This document shows positions 40,774-49,246 of a DNA stretch of 64,000 nucleotides, piece after piece; the stretch's first letter is position 1, and the number at the start of each line of letters is the position of its first letter. The stretch comes from CAWIMX01 sp963792785. GTDB taxonomy: Bacteria > Acidobacteriota > Vicinamibacteria > Vicinamibacterales > CAVVIG01. The stretch lies in NCBI GenBank assembly GCA_963792785.1, contig CAWBXO010000001.1, positions 868,001-932,000 on the forward strand, given 5' to 3'. The position numbers and the translations under genes were made by a program. Below the pieces are notes generated by a model. That model had not been told where the DNA came from and made no database searches. It was given only the letters and a program-made list of their open reading frames with translations.

Positions 40774-42357
40774 TCAGGATCGCAGCCGTGACACGATGCC
40801 GCTGACGAGCCCGCGCGCCTCTTCCACGCCCAGCGCAATCGCCAGCCCGAAGAAGACGAGGCCGAATGGCCCGCAGACGAGAATCGCAATCACGATCGGA
40901 TGCCACGGCGGAAGGGTGAGCTTCACGGCCCAGGCGACCGCCGCGCCGACGCCGGCCGACAGCCACAGCCGGCCCACATAGCCCGCGCGCAGGCCGGTGA
41001 CGCCGATGCGCCGGTTCAGCGCCCGGCGCAGCAGGTAGAACTCGATCCAGCCGGCGGCCCCGGCCGACGCCGTCAGGCCCGCCGCGCCCCAGACCGCCGG
41101 GATCGCGAGCAGCCGCGGCAGCGGAAACGCCGCGAGATAGCCCAGCACGATGGTGAAGGCGACGCGGATGAGCGCGAAACGCAGCGGCGTCCTGGTGTCC
41201 CGCAGCGCGTAGTACGTGGACTGATACAGCCGCCCGAGCGTCGACGCCAGCAGCCCGACCGCCGCGCCGGCGAGGATCGCCCACACATAAACGGCGTCCT
41301 GATGCCGGAAACGCCCCGTCTGCAGGACCGCCGCCGCGATCACGTCGCCGAGCGCCATGAACGCGACCGCGGACGGCACGACGAACACGGCGATCTGCCG
41401 GAGCCCGTCGTCCAGCCGGCGGCGCAGCAGTGGATACGCCCTTTCGTCGGCCGCCGCGACGCCCGACATCGCCGGCAGCTCGGCCGCCGCCACCGACATG
41501 CCGAACAGGCTCACCGGCAGCGTGTACAGGAGCTGCGCGTTGAGAAGGCCCGTCACCGCGCCCGTCGGCAGCAGGCTCGCGAGCACCGCGTCCACGTACG
41601 CGCTCACCTGCACCACGCCGCGGCTGATGAACACGGGCACGAAGTTGCGCGCCACCTCGCGCACGTGTGTCGACGCGAGGTCCACCGCCACCTTCACGTC
41701 CGGCGCCACGCGCAGCACGACCGGCACCTGCACGATGACCTGCAGCGCGCTGCCCGCGACCGATCCCCACGCGAGCAGGACGGCCAGGCGCGGCAGCTCC
41801 GTGCCGCGGCCGAAGGCGACGAGCGTCCCGATCATCGCCAGGTTCCACACGACCGGCGCCGCGTACGACAGCAGGAACTTCCCGTGGCTGTTCAGCACGC
41901 CGAGGCACCACGCCGACAGCACCAGCAGTCCCGCGCCCGGAAACAGGATCCGGACGACGGCGATCGTCAGCGCGCGCTTGTCGCCGGTGAACCCCGGCGC
42001 GATCACGGCGATGAGGATCGGCGTCGCGAGCACGCCGACGAGCACGATCGCGCCCACGACCATCGCCAGCAACGCGGCCACGGCGCCCGCGACGCGGTCG
42101 GCGGTCTTCTGCTCGCCGCGCGCGACCAGCGAGGCGTACACCGGGATGAACGACGCCGACAGCGCGCCCTCGCCGAACAGGTTCTGCAGGAAATTCGGAA
42201 TACGGAACGCCGCGTTGAACGCGTCGGCGGCGTCCGACTGCAGGCCGAAGTAGTACGCGAACACGCGCAGCCGGACGAGGCCGGCCAGCCGGCTGCCGAA
42301 GATGCCGGCCGCCACGAGGACCGCCGCGCGGCCCCGCCGCGGCATGCGCGTGGCCAT
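40774..42357 (-). CDS. murJ: lipid II flippase MurJ
   Basis: Intact 527-residue polytopic membrane protein of the MurJ/MviN family. N-terminus VAAGIFGSRLAGLVRLRVFA and DAFNAAFRIPNFLQNLFGEG with ALSASFIPVYASLVARGEQK is the diagnostic block (Arg and acidic residues of the central cavity); about 14 hydrophobic helices follow, with LGDVIAAAVLQTGRFRHQDA and YYALRDTRTPLRFALIRVAF. It moves lipid II across the inner membrane for peptidoglycan synthesis. It starts 4 bases after the prfB stop and ends against the giant palindrome; PBP1A lies beyond. Confidence 0.94.
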   Translation of the reverse strand: MATRMPRRGRAAVLVAAGIFGSRLAGLVRLRVFAYYFGLQSDAADAFNAAFRIPNFLQNLFGEGALSASFIPVYASLVARGEQKTADRVAGAVAALLAMVVGAIVLVGVLATPILIAVIAPGFTGDKRALTIAVVRILFPGAGLLVLSAWCLGVLNSHGKFLLSYAAPVVWNLAMIGTLVAFGRGTELPRLAVLLAWGSVAGSALQVIVQVPVVLRVAPDVKVAVDLASTHVREVARNFVPVFISRGVVQVSAYVDAVLASLLPTGAVTGLLNAQLLYTLPVSLFGMSVAAAELPAMSGVAAADERAYPLLRRRLDDGLRQIAVFVVPSAVAFMALGDVIAAAVLQTGRFRHQDAVYVWAILAGAAVGLLASTLGRLYQSTYYALRDTRTPLRFALIRVAFTIVLGYLAAFPLPRLLAIPAVWGAAGLTASAGAAGWIEFYLLRRALNRRIGVTGLRAGYVGRLWLSAGVGAAVAWAVKLTLPPWHPIVIAILVCGPFGLVFFGLAIALGVEEARGLVSGIVSRLRS

Positions 42358-42361
42358 CGCC

Positions 42362-43496
42362 TTAGTCGAGATCCTCGGCGGTCGCCTCGCCGAGCGTCCC
42401 GTTCGCCCGCTGCATCAGGTAGGTCTTGATGAACTGGTCCAGATCGCCGTCGAGCACGCGGTTGATGTCGCCCACCTGCTCCTTGGTTCGATGGTCCTTC
42501 ACGAGCTGGTACGGATGCAGCACGTAGCTCCGGATCTGGCTGCCGAAGGCGATGTCCCGCTTGATGCCGCCGATCTGGTCGAGCCGCGCCTGCTGCTCCT
42601 TCATCTTCATGTCGTAGAGCCGCGACTTCAGCACCTTCATCGCGGAGTCGCGGTTGCGGTGCTGCGACCGCTCGTTCTGGCACGAGACGACGATGCCCGA
42701 CGGCAGATGGGTGATGCGGACGGCCGAGTCGGTCACGTTCACGTGCTGGCCGCCGGCGCCGCTCGATCGGTAGGTGTCGATCCGGATGTCCTTGTCGTCG
42801 ATCGTCACATCCACATCGTCGGGCAGCTCGGGCCACACGAAGACCGACGCGAACGATGTGTGGCGCCGCGCCGCCTGGTCGAACGGCGAGATCCGCACGA
42901 GCCGGTGCACGCCGGCCTCGGCCGACAGCAGGCCGTACGCGTAGTCGCCGGCGACCGTGAATGTGACGCTCTTCAACCCTGCCTCGTCGCCGGGCTGGTA
43001 GTCGATGATCTCGCGCTTGAACCCGCGCCGTTCCGTCCAGCGCAGGTACATGCGCAGCAGCATCTCCGCCCAGTCCTGCGATTCGGTGCCGCCGGCGCCG
43101 GGATGGATCGTCACGATCGCGTGCTTGCGATCGTGCTCGCCGCCGAGCATCTTCTTGATCTCGCCGGCCGTCACTTCCTGCTCGAACGCGTCGAGCGCCT
43201 GCGTGAGGTCGCCGTCGACGGACTCGCCCGCCTGCGCCCACTCCACGAGCACGGCCAGGTCGTCCTGTTTCTTCTTGAGCGAGACGATGAGGTCGCGGTC
43301 CTGCTCGAGGCGGCGGCGCCGCTGAAGCACGCGCTGCGCCTCGGCCTGGTCCTTCCAGAAGTCAGGATCGGCGGTCTTCGCCTCGAGCGTCGTCAATTCG
43401 TCGTTGGGCCTGGCCGCCTCAAAGATAGCTCCGCAGATCGCGGGCGCGTCGGGTGAGGTCGTCGGAGCGGCGGATGAGTTCGTCGTTGTTGGCCAT
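42362..43496 (-). CDS. prfB: peptide chain release factor 2 with programmed +1 frameshift
   Basis: About 370 residues. A 24-codon first frame starts MANNDELIRRSDDLTRRARD at ATG 43496 and ends at an in-frame TGA; +1 shifting at CTT TGA continues as EAARPNDELTTLEAK. The body has the SPF anticodon-reading tripeptide (VRISPFDQAARRHTSFASVF) and the GGQ motif RSSGAGGQHVNVTDSA. The site TAT CTT TGA is identical to that of E. coli prfB, with GGAG close upstream acting as the internal Shine-Dalgarno. It recognises UGA/UAA stops and so autoregulates. This shift is genuine, unlike those in the first 21 kb. Confidence 0.93.
43419..43430 (-). promoter_or_regulatory. prfB programmed frameshift site TAT-CTT-TGA
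   Basis: The minus-strand sequence CGG AGC TAT CTT TGA places a slippery CTT before the in-frame TGA (43421-43419), preceded by a GGAG purine block five bases upstream. This is the conserved RF2 autoregulatory device: low RF2 lets the ribosome slip +1 and make full-length factor. Confidence 0.9.
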
Positions 43497-43560
43497 GCTG
43501 GTCCTTGGGCCCTGGGCCTCAGGCCTTGGGCTGGGGTTGGTCCTTCGTCCTGGGTGCGGT
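43497..43560. repeat. CCCAGGCCCAAGG words at the prfB-lnt junction
   Basis: GGTCCTTGGGCCCTGGGCCTCAGGCCTTGGGCTGGGG-type words span the lnt stop codon; on the minus strand they encode the last residues of Lnt (DQPQPKA) and the stop, so the repeat has overwritten the 3' end of the gene. A related word is at 31-87. Confidence 0.65.
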
Positions 43561-45081
43561 CAAGAGTAAGGCGAGCGACGCGAGGACCGAGGCCCACGCG
43601 AACACGTCACCGTAGCGTGCATAGAACGTGCGGAAGTCACTGTACCGTACCTCGCCGGTCACGACGGCGGGCTCGAAGAGCTCGCTTCGGGCCAGCACGC
43701 GGCCGTAGGGATCGACGATGCCGGAGATGCCGGTGTTGGCGGCCCGCACGAGGTAACGGCCCTCTTCAATCGCGCGCATCGACGCCTGCTCGAAGTGCTG
43801 GTACGGCGCCGACGACCGGCCGAACCACGCGTCGTTCGTGATCGTCGTCAGCAGTTCGCTGCCACCGGTCACGAACCGCCGCACGAGGGCGGGATAGACG
43901 ATCTCGTAGCAGATGGCCGTGCTGAAGCGATGGCCGCCCACCTCGAAGACGACGGCCTCGTCGCCGGGCGTGAAGTCCGACACGGCCTGGACGAGCGGCG
44001 CCGCGAAAAAGAGGAGGCGCTTGAGCGGCACGTACTCGCCGAACGGCACGAGGTGAATCTTGCGGTAGACGCCGCCCACCTCGCCGTCGGGCCGGACGAG
44101 GTACGCGGCGTTGTACCAGCGCTCGGGCGGCCCGGCCTCGACCTGGTTGCTCCCGAGCAGGATGGACGCGCCCGATGCCCGCGCCAGCGCGCGCACGCGC
44201 TCGGCGCCCGCCGGATCCTGATCGAAGCCGAACGGCGTGGACGACTCGGGCCAGAGAATCAGCCGCGCGCCCTGGTCGATCGCCTGCTGCGTCAGCCGCA
44301 GGTACTCCTCGAAGATGGACGAGGCCCGCGCGGGATCCCACTTCTCCGCCTGATCGACGTTCCCCTGCACGAGGCCGACCCGCACGCGGTCGCCGACCGT
44401 CGTCAGCACCCCATGGGTGACGCGCGCCTGCCCCCACATCACGACCGCGGCGATCGCGCCGAGGATCGCGCCCGCCGCGGCGATCCGCCCGCGGCCCGCG
44501 CGCGGCAGCGCCACGACCACCGCCGCCGCGCTCGCGCCCGCGACGAGGCCCGACACGCCAAATACGCCGACGACGCTGGCGAACTGCGCGACGGGCAGCA
44601 CCGTGATCTGGCTGTACCCGAGGAGCACCCAGGGGAAACCGCCGAAGAGATGGGCACGGCCGTACTCGGTGGCCACCCACACGAGCGGCGCGGCCGTGAC
44701 GGCCATCGGCCCGTACAGGACGATGAGCCGGCGCTGCACCGCGGCGAAGAGCGCCGGATAGAGCGCCATGAACGCGATGAGCGCGGCCGCCACCGGCCAG
44801 GCGCTCCACCGCGACAGATCGCCGTAGCGCGTCATCACGCCGCCCACCCAGTACAGCGTGCCGGTGAAATACACGAGGCCGGTGACCAGGCCGAGGCAGA
44901 ACGCCCAGCCAACGGGGCGCTCGCGGGAGTCGGGAACGCGGGACGACGGCCGCGACAGCGCGACGAGGAGCGGCGCGAGCGCAATCCAGGCCAGGGCCGA
45001 CACGCCCGGGCTCGGGAAGCTCAACGCGAGCAGCAGGCCGGAGGCCGCCGCCAGCGCCAGATCGATCCGGCGGGACGTCAC
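43519..45081 (-). CDS. lnt: apolipoprotein N-acyltransferase
   Basis: 520 residues. N-terminal membrane helices (ALAAASGLLLALSFPSPGVS; GWAFCLGLVTGLVYFTGTLY) and a nitrilase domain with the catalytic triad: Glu in ILWPESSTPFGFD, Lys in YRKIHLVPFGEYVPLKR, Cys in FSTAICYEIVYPALVRRF. It adds the third acyl chain to lipoproteins in the periplasmic leaflet, consistent with the Lol genes elsewhere in the window. GTG 45081 starts one base after the stop of the upstream gene. The extreme C-terminus is derived from a repeat. Confidence 0.93.
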   Translation of the reverse strand: MTSRRIDLALAAASGLLLALSFPSPGVSALAWIALAPLLVALSRPSSRVPDSRERPVGWAFCLGLVTGLVYFTGTLYWVGGVMTRYGDLSRWSAWPVAAALIAFMALYPALFAAVQRRLIVLYGPMAVTAAPLVWVATEYGRAHLFGGFPWVLLGYSQITVLPVAQFASVVGVFGVSGLVAGASAAAVVVALPRAGRGRIAAAGAILGAIAAVVMWGQARVTHGVLTTVGDRVRVGLVQGNVDQAEKWDPARASSIFEEYLRLTQQAIDQGARLILWPESSTPFGFDQDPAGAERVRALARASGASILLGSNQVEAGPPERWYNAAYLVRPDGEVGGVYRKIHLVPFGEYVPLKRLLFFAAPLVQAVSDFTPGDEAVVFEVGGHRFSTAICYEIVYPALVRRFVTGGSELLTTITNDAWFGRSSAPYQHFEQASMRAIEEGRYLVRAANTGISGIVDPYGRVLARSELFEPAVVTGEVRYSDFRTFYARYGDVFAWASVLASLALLLTAPRTKDQPQPKA

Positions 45082-45082
45082 G

Positions 45083-45562
45083 TCAGGGATTGGCGCGCGC
45101 CACCGAGGCGTTGCGCGCGGCCACGAAGCCCAACACCGCGTTGGACACAATCATCACCGCGATCGCCTGCGCCCGGTGGCGGCGCCGCCACAACTGCTCC
45201 GACGCGACGATCGCGGTCGCCGTGACGCCGGCTTTCATGGCCCACACGGCGCCCGGGTGCGCGGCGAACGGCGCGAAGAACGGGTTCGCCTCTCGCGCGC
45301 CCTTCCCCAATTTCTGTGTCGTCGTGTAGCCGTCGAAGATCTGCAGCGCGCCGAAGCTGACGTAGAGCGGCGGCAGGATCGTCGGGCGCGTCGGCGGGAC
45401 GGGCACGGGTGGCGCGGGCTGGAACGGGTTGCGGACGATGAGCGACTGGGGGTCGATGTCGGCGGGTGCGGCCGCGCCGTCCTGGGGGGCCTGGGCGTAC
45501 GCCGCGTGACCGAGGGCGAGCCACACGGCCAGTGCGACGCCGACCGCACGGGTCCTCCCCAC
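45083..45562 (-). CDS. secreted/membrane protein, DUF5658-like
   Basis: 159 residues. After a signal-like N-terminus (VGVALAVWLALGHAAYAQ) and a Pro-rich stretch comes SFGALQIFDGYTTTQKLGKG with EANPFF, HPGAVWAMKAGVTATAIVAS and AIAVMIVSNAVLGFVAARN. The 'D-x-x-T-T...ANPFF' plus helices arrangement resembles DUF5658-type membrane proteins. It is 1 base upstream of lnt and follows the SPOR gene in the same direction. Function unknown. Confidence 0.55.
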   Translation of the reverse strand: MGRTRAVGVALAVWLALGHAAYAQAPQDGAAAPADIDPQSLIVRNPFQPAPPVPVPPTRPTILPPLYVSFGALQIFDGYTTTQKLGKGAREANPFFAPFAAHPGAVWAMKAGVTATAIVASEQLWRRRHRAQAIAVMIVSNAVLGFVAARNASVARANP

Positions 45563-45585
45563 TCGTCGATCCCCCTTGGCGGTTG

Positions 45586-46308
45586 CTAACGCGTGATCCA
45601 GGGCGTGAACTGCTCTTCCCGCTGCAGCCGCGCGGCCATCGACTCCGCCTCGCGGCGCGTCGCGTAGCGGCCCACGCGGACCCGGAAGACCGACGGCGCG
45701 CCGGCCGCGGGCGGCACCACGTACGCGCCGTAGCCCTTCGCGGCGAGCTTCTCGGCCATCGCGTTCGCCTCGGAACGGTCGCGGAGCGCCGCGAGCTGCA
45801 ACGTGTACCCGCTGCCGGCGGGCGTGCTCGCGGCCGGCGTGCTCGCGACGGCGGGCGCGGGCTGAGCCGTGCGCGGGGCCGCGGGCGGCGGCGTGGCGGC
45901 GGCCTTCGCCGGTGCGGGCGCCGGCGCGGCAGGCTCCGCTGCCCTCGCCTGTGCGGGAGCCGGCGGCGGCTCCTTGATCTTCAGATCCTCGGCGGCGGGG
46001 CCCGAGCTTTCGAGGCGGTTGGGGTAACTGAGTTCGTCGACCGCGGGCGGAGGCGGCGCGGTCGTGGGGTCTTCGGCGGCCGGGGCCGGCGTGTCGACCG
46101 TGCCTGCGAGGTTCGCGGGACGCAGGTCCGCCGTCTCGGCGGCGGCATCGGCGCCGAGACCGCGTCCCGCGCGGACGCCTCGGCCGACCAGCACGCCACA
46201 GAGAAAGATCACGACCGACACCACGGTGGCGGCCATGAACAGGAAAACCAACTGCTTGCCGTTCAGCTGGATCTCGTGGAACCCGTCGTCGTGCGTATGG
46301 GAAGCCAC
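45586..46308 (-). CDS. SPOR-domain membrane protein
   Basis: 240 residues. One N-terminal membrane helix (QLVFLFMAATVVSVVIFLCG), a long Ala/Pro linker, and a C-terminal SPOR domain (GYTLQLAALRDRSEANAMAE; GYGAYVVPPAAGAPSVFRVR; VGRYATRREAESMAARLQRE). SPOR domains bind denuded peptidoglycan at division sites, so this is probably a septal cell-wall protein, FtsN- or DedD-like in layout. It follows the TPR gene and precedes the DUF5658-like gene and lnt. Confidence 0.85.
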   Translation of the reverse strand: MASHTHDDGFHEIQLNGKQLVFLFMAATVVSVVIFLCGVLVGRGVRAGRGLGADAAAETADLRPANLAGTVDTPAPAAEDPTTAPPPPAVDELSYPNRLESSGPAAEDLKIKEPPPAPAQARAAEPAAPAPAPAKAAATPPPAAPRTAQPAPAVASTPAASTPAGSGYTLQLAALRDRSEANAMAEKLAAKGYGAYVVPPAAGAPSVFRVRVGRYATRREAESMAARLQREEQFTPWITR

Positions 46309-46383
46309 TCTATATATGTATAAACGATTCTTCGCCGGAGTACAAGAGCGATCTGACGGCGTGGGATCCGGCTTCAGCCGGAT

Positions 46384-47979
46384 TTACGGCTCGTCCAGGA
46401 TGGCCTGGGCGGCCTCGAGCGAGGGATCCATCTCCAGCGCGCGCGTCGCCTCGGCCGTGGCCGCCGGACCGTCCTTCAGCGCCGCGTACGCCTGAGCCAG
46501 CACCAGGTGCGCCTGCGCCGTCTCGCGGCTCCAGAGGGAAATCTTCAGCGCGTCGACGGCCTCGCGCGCCCGGCCGTTCCGCAGGTGCAGGCGGCCGAGC
46601 AGCAGGTGCGCGTCGGCGTCGTAGGGCGACACGAACAGCGCCCGGTTCAGCATGGCGGCCGCTTCCGTGTCCCGTTCGTCGTCGAACAGCCGCCGTGCCT
46701 GCGCGAGATAGTCGGCGGCGACGGCCTGCTGTTCGCGGGCGTCTCCGAGATCGATGGCCGCCTCGATCGTGAGCTGGCGCGGCAGCTCGACGGCCCCCCG
46801 CACGCGCTCGAGGTCCTGCGGCACCGTGGGCGGCGCGGTGGCGTTGCGCGGCTGCTCGTAGTCCGACGACAGGCGCCCGGCCAGCTCGCGCTCGCGCCCG
46901 GCTTCGGCGGCATTCCCCTGCGAGCCCAGCGCCGCGCTCAGCACGATGTGGGCGTCGGCGTCCGCGGGATTTCTCCGCACGGCCTCGCGCAGCCAGTGCA
47001 CGGCGTCGTTCCAGTCCTGCGCGCGCCAGTACGCGTAGCCGGTGTTGAAGCGGTAGTCGGGGTCGTCCGGATCGACGTCGGCGGCGCGCGCGAAGTACGA
47101 GGCGGCGGTCGCGGCGCCGGACGGATCGCTCCGCAGCGCCACCACGCCGAGGTCGTTCAGCACCGCCGCCGTGGGCTGCGACTCGGACAGCGCGTTGAAC
47201 GTGGCGCGCGCCGCGTCGTACCGATTCAGGCCCAGCTCGGACAGCGCGGCGTCGAACCGGGCGGGCCGCGCCCACGGGGAAGACGACTCGACCGGCTGGA
47301 CGGCCGCGAGCGCGCGCTCGTGATCCTCGAGCCCGTTGTAGACGTCCCACAACGCCAGCCGCGCGCGATCGAACGACGGCGCCTGCTGAATCGCGTTCTG
47401 GAGGTAGTTCACGGCGTAGACCGGCGTCTCGGCGAGCAGGCCCTTGATGTACAGCTCGAACGCGCCGACCGGCGGATAGTCGCGCGCCAGCGGCACGTCG
47501 GGCGCCCCGGGCGACGCCATCGACCGCGCGAGCCGCTCGATCACGGCAAAGAGGTCGGTCAGCGAACCTTGCGCGCTCGCCGTCGCCTCGAGGCGCGCGG
47601 CGTCGAGCGCGATGCTGCGCGCATTCACGGCCACCACGTCGCCGGTCAGCGTGAGCGAGCCCATGATCACCTGGCGCGCGCCGACGAGCTGCCCCACGCG
47701 GATCACTGTCGCGTCGGTCAGCGACGCCGACTGCGGCACCTGCAGACGCTCGAACGCCTGGCTGCGCTCCTCGCGCGTGATCGCGTTGACGCCGAGCGCG
47801 CGGAGGTCCTCGGCGAGCAGCACCGCCGACGCCTCGCCGAGCCAGAACGCGCGGCTGTCGGCGCGATCGCTCGCGAACGGCATGACCAGGGTGCGGGAGG
47901 GGCCGGGCGCCGGCTGCGCCGCGGCGGAGGCCGCCGTAAGGGTCGCGACGGCCAGGACGGCGGCGGCGAACCGCGTCAC
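46384..47979 (-). CDS. TPR-repeat periplasmic protein
   Basis: 531 residues. Signal peptide (RFAAAVLAVATLTAASAAAQ), a TolB-like/FlgO-like N-terminal domain (RTLVMPFASDRADSRAFWLG; VIRVGQLVGARQVIMGSLTL; VVAVNARSIALDAARLEATA), then TPR repeats (AAVLNDLGVVALRSDPSGAA; PDYRFNTGYAYWRAQDWNDA; AHLLLGRLHLRNGRAREAVD; AHLVLAQAYAALKDGPAATA). A scaffold in the envelope is likely. GTG 47979 overlaps the upstream stop by four bases. Confidence 0.8.
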   Translation of the reverse strand: MTRFAAAVLAVATLTAASAAAQPAPGPSRTLVMPFASDRADSRAFWLGEASAVLLAEDLRALGVNAITREERSQAFERLQVPQSASLTDATVIRVGQLVGARQVIMGSLTLTGDVVAVNARSIALDAARLEATASAQGSLTDLFAVIERLARSMASPGAPDVPLARDYPPVGAFELYIKGLLAETPVYAVNYLQNAIQQAPSFDRARLALWDVYNGLEDHERALAAVQPVESSSPWARPARFDAALSELGLNRYDAARATFNALSESQPTAAVLNDLGVVALRSDPSGAATAASYFARAADVDPDDPDYRFNTGYAYWRAQDWNDAVHWLREAVRRNPADADAHIVLSAALGSQGNAAEAGRERELAGRLSSDYEQPRNATAPPTVPQDLERVRGAVELPRQLTIEAAIDLGDAREQQAVAADYLAQARRLFDDERDTEAAAMLNRALFVSPYDADAHLLLGRLHLRNGRAREAVDALKISLWSRETAQAHLVLAQAYAALKDGPAATAEATRALEMDPSLEAAQAILDEP

Positions 47980-48560
47980 GGAGACGCCTCGCCGGCGGCC
48001 GCGCCGACCAGGAGCGTGCAGGCCTCGCTCCCGGTCGCCCGGCACGAGACCACGGTCGCCTCGAGGGGCACGGCGAAGGCGTCGAGCAGCACGGTGAAGG
48101 CGGCGGCGTAAAAGCCGCACAGCGGAACGGGCACGGGCTCGCGCACGTTGCAGAAGATCGACGCGCGCAGCGTCAGCAGCGCCGTGCCCCGGCTGAAGCG
48201 CGAGACCGCCCGGCTCTTCTGGTAGCACTCACGCACCATGCGACGGGCCATGCGCACGACCGACCGGCGCCGCAGGAACGTCGGCAGGCCGCGCACGACG
48301 CGCCGGCGGAGCGGCGTCATGCCGTCGAGCGTCCACTGCGCCGCGTACCCGCCGGCGCGGCGCGTGACCGTGTCGTACGCCTCGCCCTCCTGCCGCAGGA
48401 AGCTGAGGACGGCCGACACCGCCGCCACGCCGATCGTCCCCTCGCGCATGCCCTCGGCGTTCAGCCAGCTCTCATAGAAATCGAGGCGCGTCGGCAGGAG
48501 ATCCGCGATCGCCTGATGCAGACTCGCCGGCAGCACGCGGCCGATCCCGGATTCACGCAT
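47976..48560 (-). CDS. V4R-like domain protein of unknown function
   Basis: 194 residues from ATG 48560. The helical N-terminus (SLHQAIADLLPTRLDFYESW) leads to a C-terminal ASIFCNVREPVPVPLCGFYA and ATVVSCRATGSEACTLLVG, with Cys residues spaced as in V4R (4-vinyl reductase) small-ligand-binding domains. It is coupled to the TPR protein gene by a GTGA overlap and divergent from mobA with a 16-base gap, so the two promoters must overlap. A ligand-sensing partner of the TPR protein is a guess. Confidence 0.55.
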   Translation of the reverse strand: MRESGIGRVLPASLHQAIADLLPTRLDFYESWLNAEGMREGTIGVAAVSAVLSFLRQEGEAYDTVTRRAGGYAAQWTLDGMTPLRRRVVRGLPTFLRRRSVVRMARRMVRECYQKSRAVSRFSRGTALLTLRASIFCNVREPVPVPLCGFYAAAFTVLLDAFAVPLEATVVSCRATGSEACTLLVGAAAGEASP

Positions 48561-48576
48561 ACGGTAAGATCGTGCC

Positions 48577-49212
48577 GTGGTGACCGCCGCGATTCTCGCC
48601 GGCGGGCGCGCGCGGCGCTTCGGCGGGCGCGACAAAAGCGCGCTCGTCGTGGACGGCCGCCGCGTCCTCGACCGTCAGCTCGAGGTGCTGGCGGAGGTGG
48701 CCGGCGAAATCCTGCTGGTGGGGCAGGTCGGTCGGATGGGGCAGATCGGTCGGGTGAGCCAGGTGGGTCAGGTAGGTCTGGTCGGTCGGGTTCGGGAGGT
48801 TCCCGATCGCCTTCCCGATCGCGGACCGCTCGGCGGCCTCGACGCGGCGCTCGCGGCCGCGGCAGGCGACCCGGTGCTGGTGGTCGCCTGCGACATGCCC
48901 TTCCTGAGCGCGCCCCTGCTCCGCCGCCTCGTGGCGCTGGCCGAGGGCGTCGATGGCGCGGTGCCGCGGACCGATCGCGGGTATCATCCTTTGTGCGCGG
49001 CCTATGCCCGCGCGTGCCTCGCGGTGGTCGCGCGGCACCTGGCCGAGGACCGCTTGAAACTGACCGGACTGGTTGACGATCTGAACGTCCGGACGCTCGA
49101 CGGGGACGCCCTCGCGGCGTTCGGCGACCCGCGGCGCCTGCTCGCCAACCTCAACACGCCGGAAGACTTTCACGTGATCGCAGCGCGCCACAGTTACGAG
49201 ACGTCATCGTAA
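48577..49212 (+). CDS. mobA: molybdenum cofactor guanylyltransferase MobA
   Basis: 211 residues. N-terminus AAILAGGRARRFGGRDKSAL is the nucleotide-binding loop of MobA, followed by LDRQLEVLAEVAGEILLVG, PDRGPLGGLDAALAAAAGDP and VACDMPFLSAPLLRRLVALA. It attaches GMP to molybdopterin. A run of about 24 residues of Val-Gly-Gln-type pattern (GQVGRMGQIGRVSQVGQVGL) sits where other MobA proteins have a short loop; it is the in-frame CCTACC word repeat. The ending NTPEDFHVI is typical of the family. Confidence 0.88.
   Translation: MVTAAILAGGRARRFGGRDKSALVVDGRRVLDRQLEVLAEVAGEILLVGQVGRMGQIGRVSQVGQVGLVGRVREVPDRLPDRGPLGGLDAALAAAAGDPVLVVACDMPFLSAPLLRRLVALAEGVDGAVPRTDRGYHPLCAAYARACLAVVARHLAEDRLKLTGLVDDLNVRTLDGDALAAFGDPRRLLANLNTPEDFHVIAARHSYETSS
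48713..48800. repeat. in-frame tandem GGTCGG/GGGCAG word inside mobA
   Basis: Variants of GGTCGGATGGGGCAGATC and GGTGGGTCAGGTAGGTCTGG follow each other in the mobA coding sequence, translated as about 28 residues of GQVGR-like sequence. It is the reverse complement of the CCTACCTGCC word in the ribH-ech gap. Its length is a multiple of three relative to the family loop, so the frame is kept. Confidence 0.85.
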
Positions 49213-49246
49213 CACGAGCGTCCGACGCGGCCGTGTTTCTCACTCC

